A stretch of 64,000 nucleotides of DNA from Rhabditoides inermis (taxonomy: Eukaryota; Nematoda; Chromadorea; Rhabditida; Rhabditidae), in assembly GCA_963966185.1 (NCBI GenBank), contig CAWZYM010000367.1, positions 687,501 through 751,500 on the forward strand. The letters run 5' to 3'. A program made the translations under genes and the position numbers. The notes under the pieces were generated by a model. That model worked only from the letters and a program-made list of their open reading frames with translations, ran no database searches and had not been told where the DNA came from. How positions within the stretch are numbered: the first letter of the stretch is position 1; every line of letters starts with the position of its first letter. Of the stretch, positions 63,332-64,000 are shown piece by piece.

Positions 63332-63551
63332 GATGCTGATGTGGTAGAATTCTGATTATGCCCCCGAGGCAACAAAATAAACACGGGGTTACGGCATTCA
63401 GGCCCATTAAGGTGATGTGTATGGTGTATTTTGTGATAGTGGTGTAAATAGCTTTGTGTACGGGTGGTGTATGTTATGGGGGCACTTGGTATTATAAGTT
63501 TCGATAAGAACTAGTTACGGCATGCTCGCCTCACTTTCAAATATATTTTGT

Positions 63552-63644
63552 GCTCCGCCAAAGGCAGAGCGTTCCAAAATTTGATTCACCACATCACAAG
63601 ATGAGCAAAACTTTGATAATACCTCAAACTTGGGTAATTAAACC
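63552..63644 (-). ncRNA. SL1 RNA, copy 9
   Basis: Canonical leader at 63623-63644; intact Sm site and hairpin. Confidence 0.95.
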
Positions 63645-63864
63645 GATGCTGATGTGGTAGAATTCTGAATATGCCCCCGAGGCAACAAAATAAAAACGGA
63701 TTTACGGCATTCAGGCCCATTAAGGTGACGTGTATGGTGTATTTTGTGATAGTGGTGTAAATAGCTATGTGTACGGGTGGTGTATGTTATGGGGGCACTT
63801 AGTACTATAAGTTTCCAAAAGAACTAGTTACGGCATGCTCGCATCACTTTCAAATATATATTGT

Positions 63865-63957
63865 GCTCCGCCAAAGGCAGAGCGTTCCAAAATTTGATTC
63901 ACCTCATTACAAGATGAGCGAAACTTTGATAATACCTCAAACTTGGGTAATTAAACC
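63865..63957 (-). ncRNA. SL1 RNA, copy 10
   Basis: Canonical leader at 63936-63957; intact Sm site and hairpin. Its upstream region is cut by the window end. Confidence 0.95.
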
Positions 63958-64000
63958 GATGCTGATGTGGTAGAATTCTGATTATGCCCCCGAGGCAACA

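Larger units (their letters stand above)
61102..64000 (-). repeat. SL1 RNA gene tandem array, 313-bp period
   Basis: Ten SL1 exons on the minus strand spaced exactly 313 bp apart, continuing past the window edge. Spacers contain conserved blocks (GTGTATGGTGTATTTTGTGA, AGAACTAGTTACGGCATG) and a near-palindrome TGCCTCGGAGGCA about 40 nt upstream of each leader, in the region where an snRNA-type promoter element would lie. I see no 5S rRNA in the repeat, unlike the linked SL1/5S repeat of C. elegans. The junction with the satellite is at about 61101-61102. Confidence 0.95.

Noticed and set aside
61102..64000. 5S rRNA genes within the SL1 repeat
   Set aside because: The 313-bp unit is accounted for by the ~95-nt SL1 gene and spacer. 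No block with 5S internal-promoter features or expected length was seen on either strand.

Overview
The window looks like nuclear DNA of a clade V (rhabditid or diplogastrid) nematode. The left half carries multi-exon genes in the order cytosolic malate dehydrogenase, DPY-11-like thioredoxin, UBH-1-like deubiquitinase. As I recall it, the same three genes sit side by side in Caenorhabditis elegans (cosmid F46E10). The right edge is a tandem array of SL1 spliced-leader RNA genes, which are nematode-specific. The very short exons (12 in the malate dehydrogenase gene) and introns full of GA/CT runs argue against Caenorhabditis itself and suggest a diplogastrid. The species assignment is inference.

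Layout. 0.6-3.5 kb: 3' part of an unrecognised gene with acidic, Pro/Thr-rich and very basic segments. 4.2-9.5 kb: mdh-1. 9.5-14.1 kb: intergenic, with CT/GA microsatellites and one MITE. 14.1-18.9 kb: dpy-11-like gene, with a 777-bp MITE in intron 1 and a complete ten-exon antisense gene for a four-helix membrane protein nested in intron 3. 19.6-26.3 kb: two tandem ubiquitin C-terminal hydrolase paralogues of identical length. 26.4-61.1 kb: about 55 copies of a ~330-bp satellite, interrupted by two hairpin-ended (Helitron/Helentron-like) insertions, two terminal-inverted-repeat insertions with 9-bp target duplications, and two copies of a 6.3-kb non-LTR retrotransposon. 61.1-64.0 kb: SL1 RNA gene array on the minus strand, exact 313-bp period, running off the window.

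The most interesting object is the retrotransposon. It encodes one protein of 1,991 residues with a degenerate 2A-like motif, a C2H2 finger, a Ulp1-like cysteine protease, reverse transcriptase and a C-terminal CCHC plus PD-(D/E)XK restriction-like endonuclease. This is the NeSL architecture, a lineage known to target SL1 genes. Here it sits in the satellite rather than in an SL1 gene, yet its first 22 nt are a perfect copy of the SL1 leader, 7 nt before the start codon. It therefore looks like an integrated copy of an SL1-headed mRNA. The element and its flanking satellite were later duplicated in tandem (~9.59-kb unit) with almost no divergence.

The genes on the left are housekeeping or structural: malate metabolism, secretory-pathway thiol chemistry for cuticle, and ubiquitin recycling. 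The right half is repeat-dominated and probably evolves by unequal exchange.
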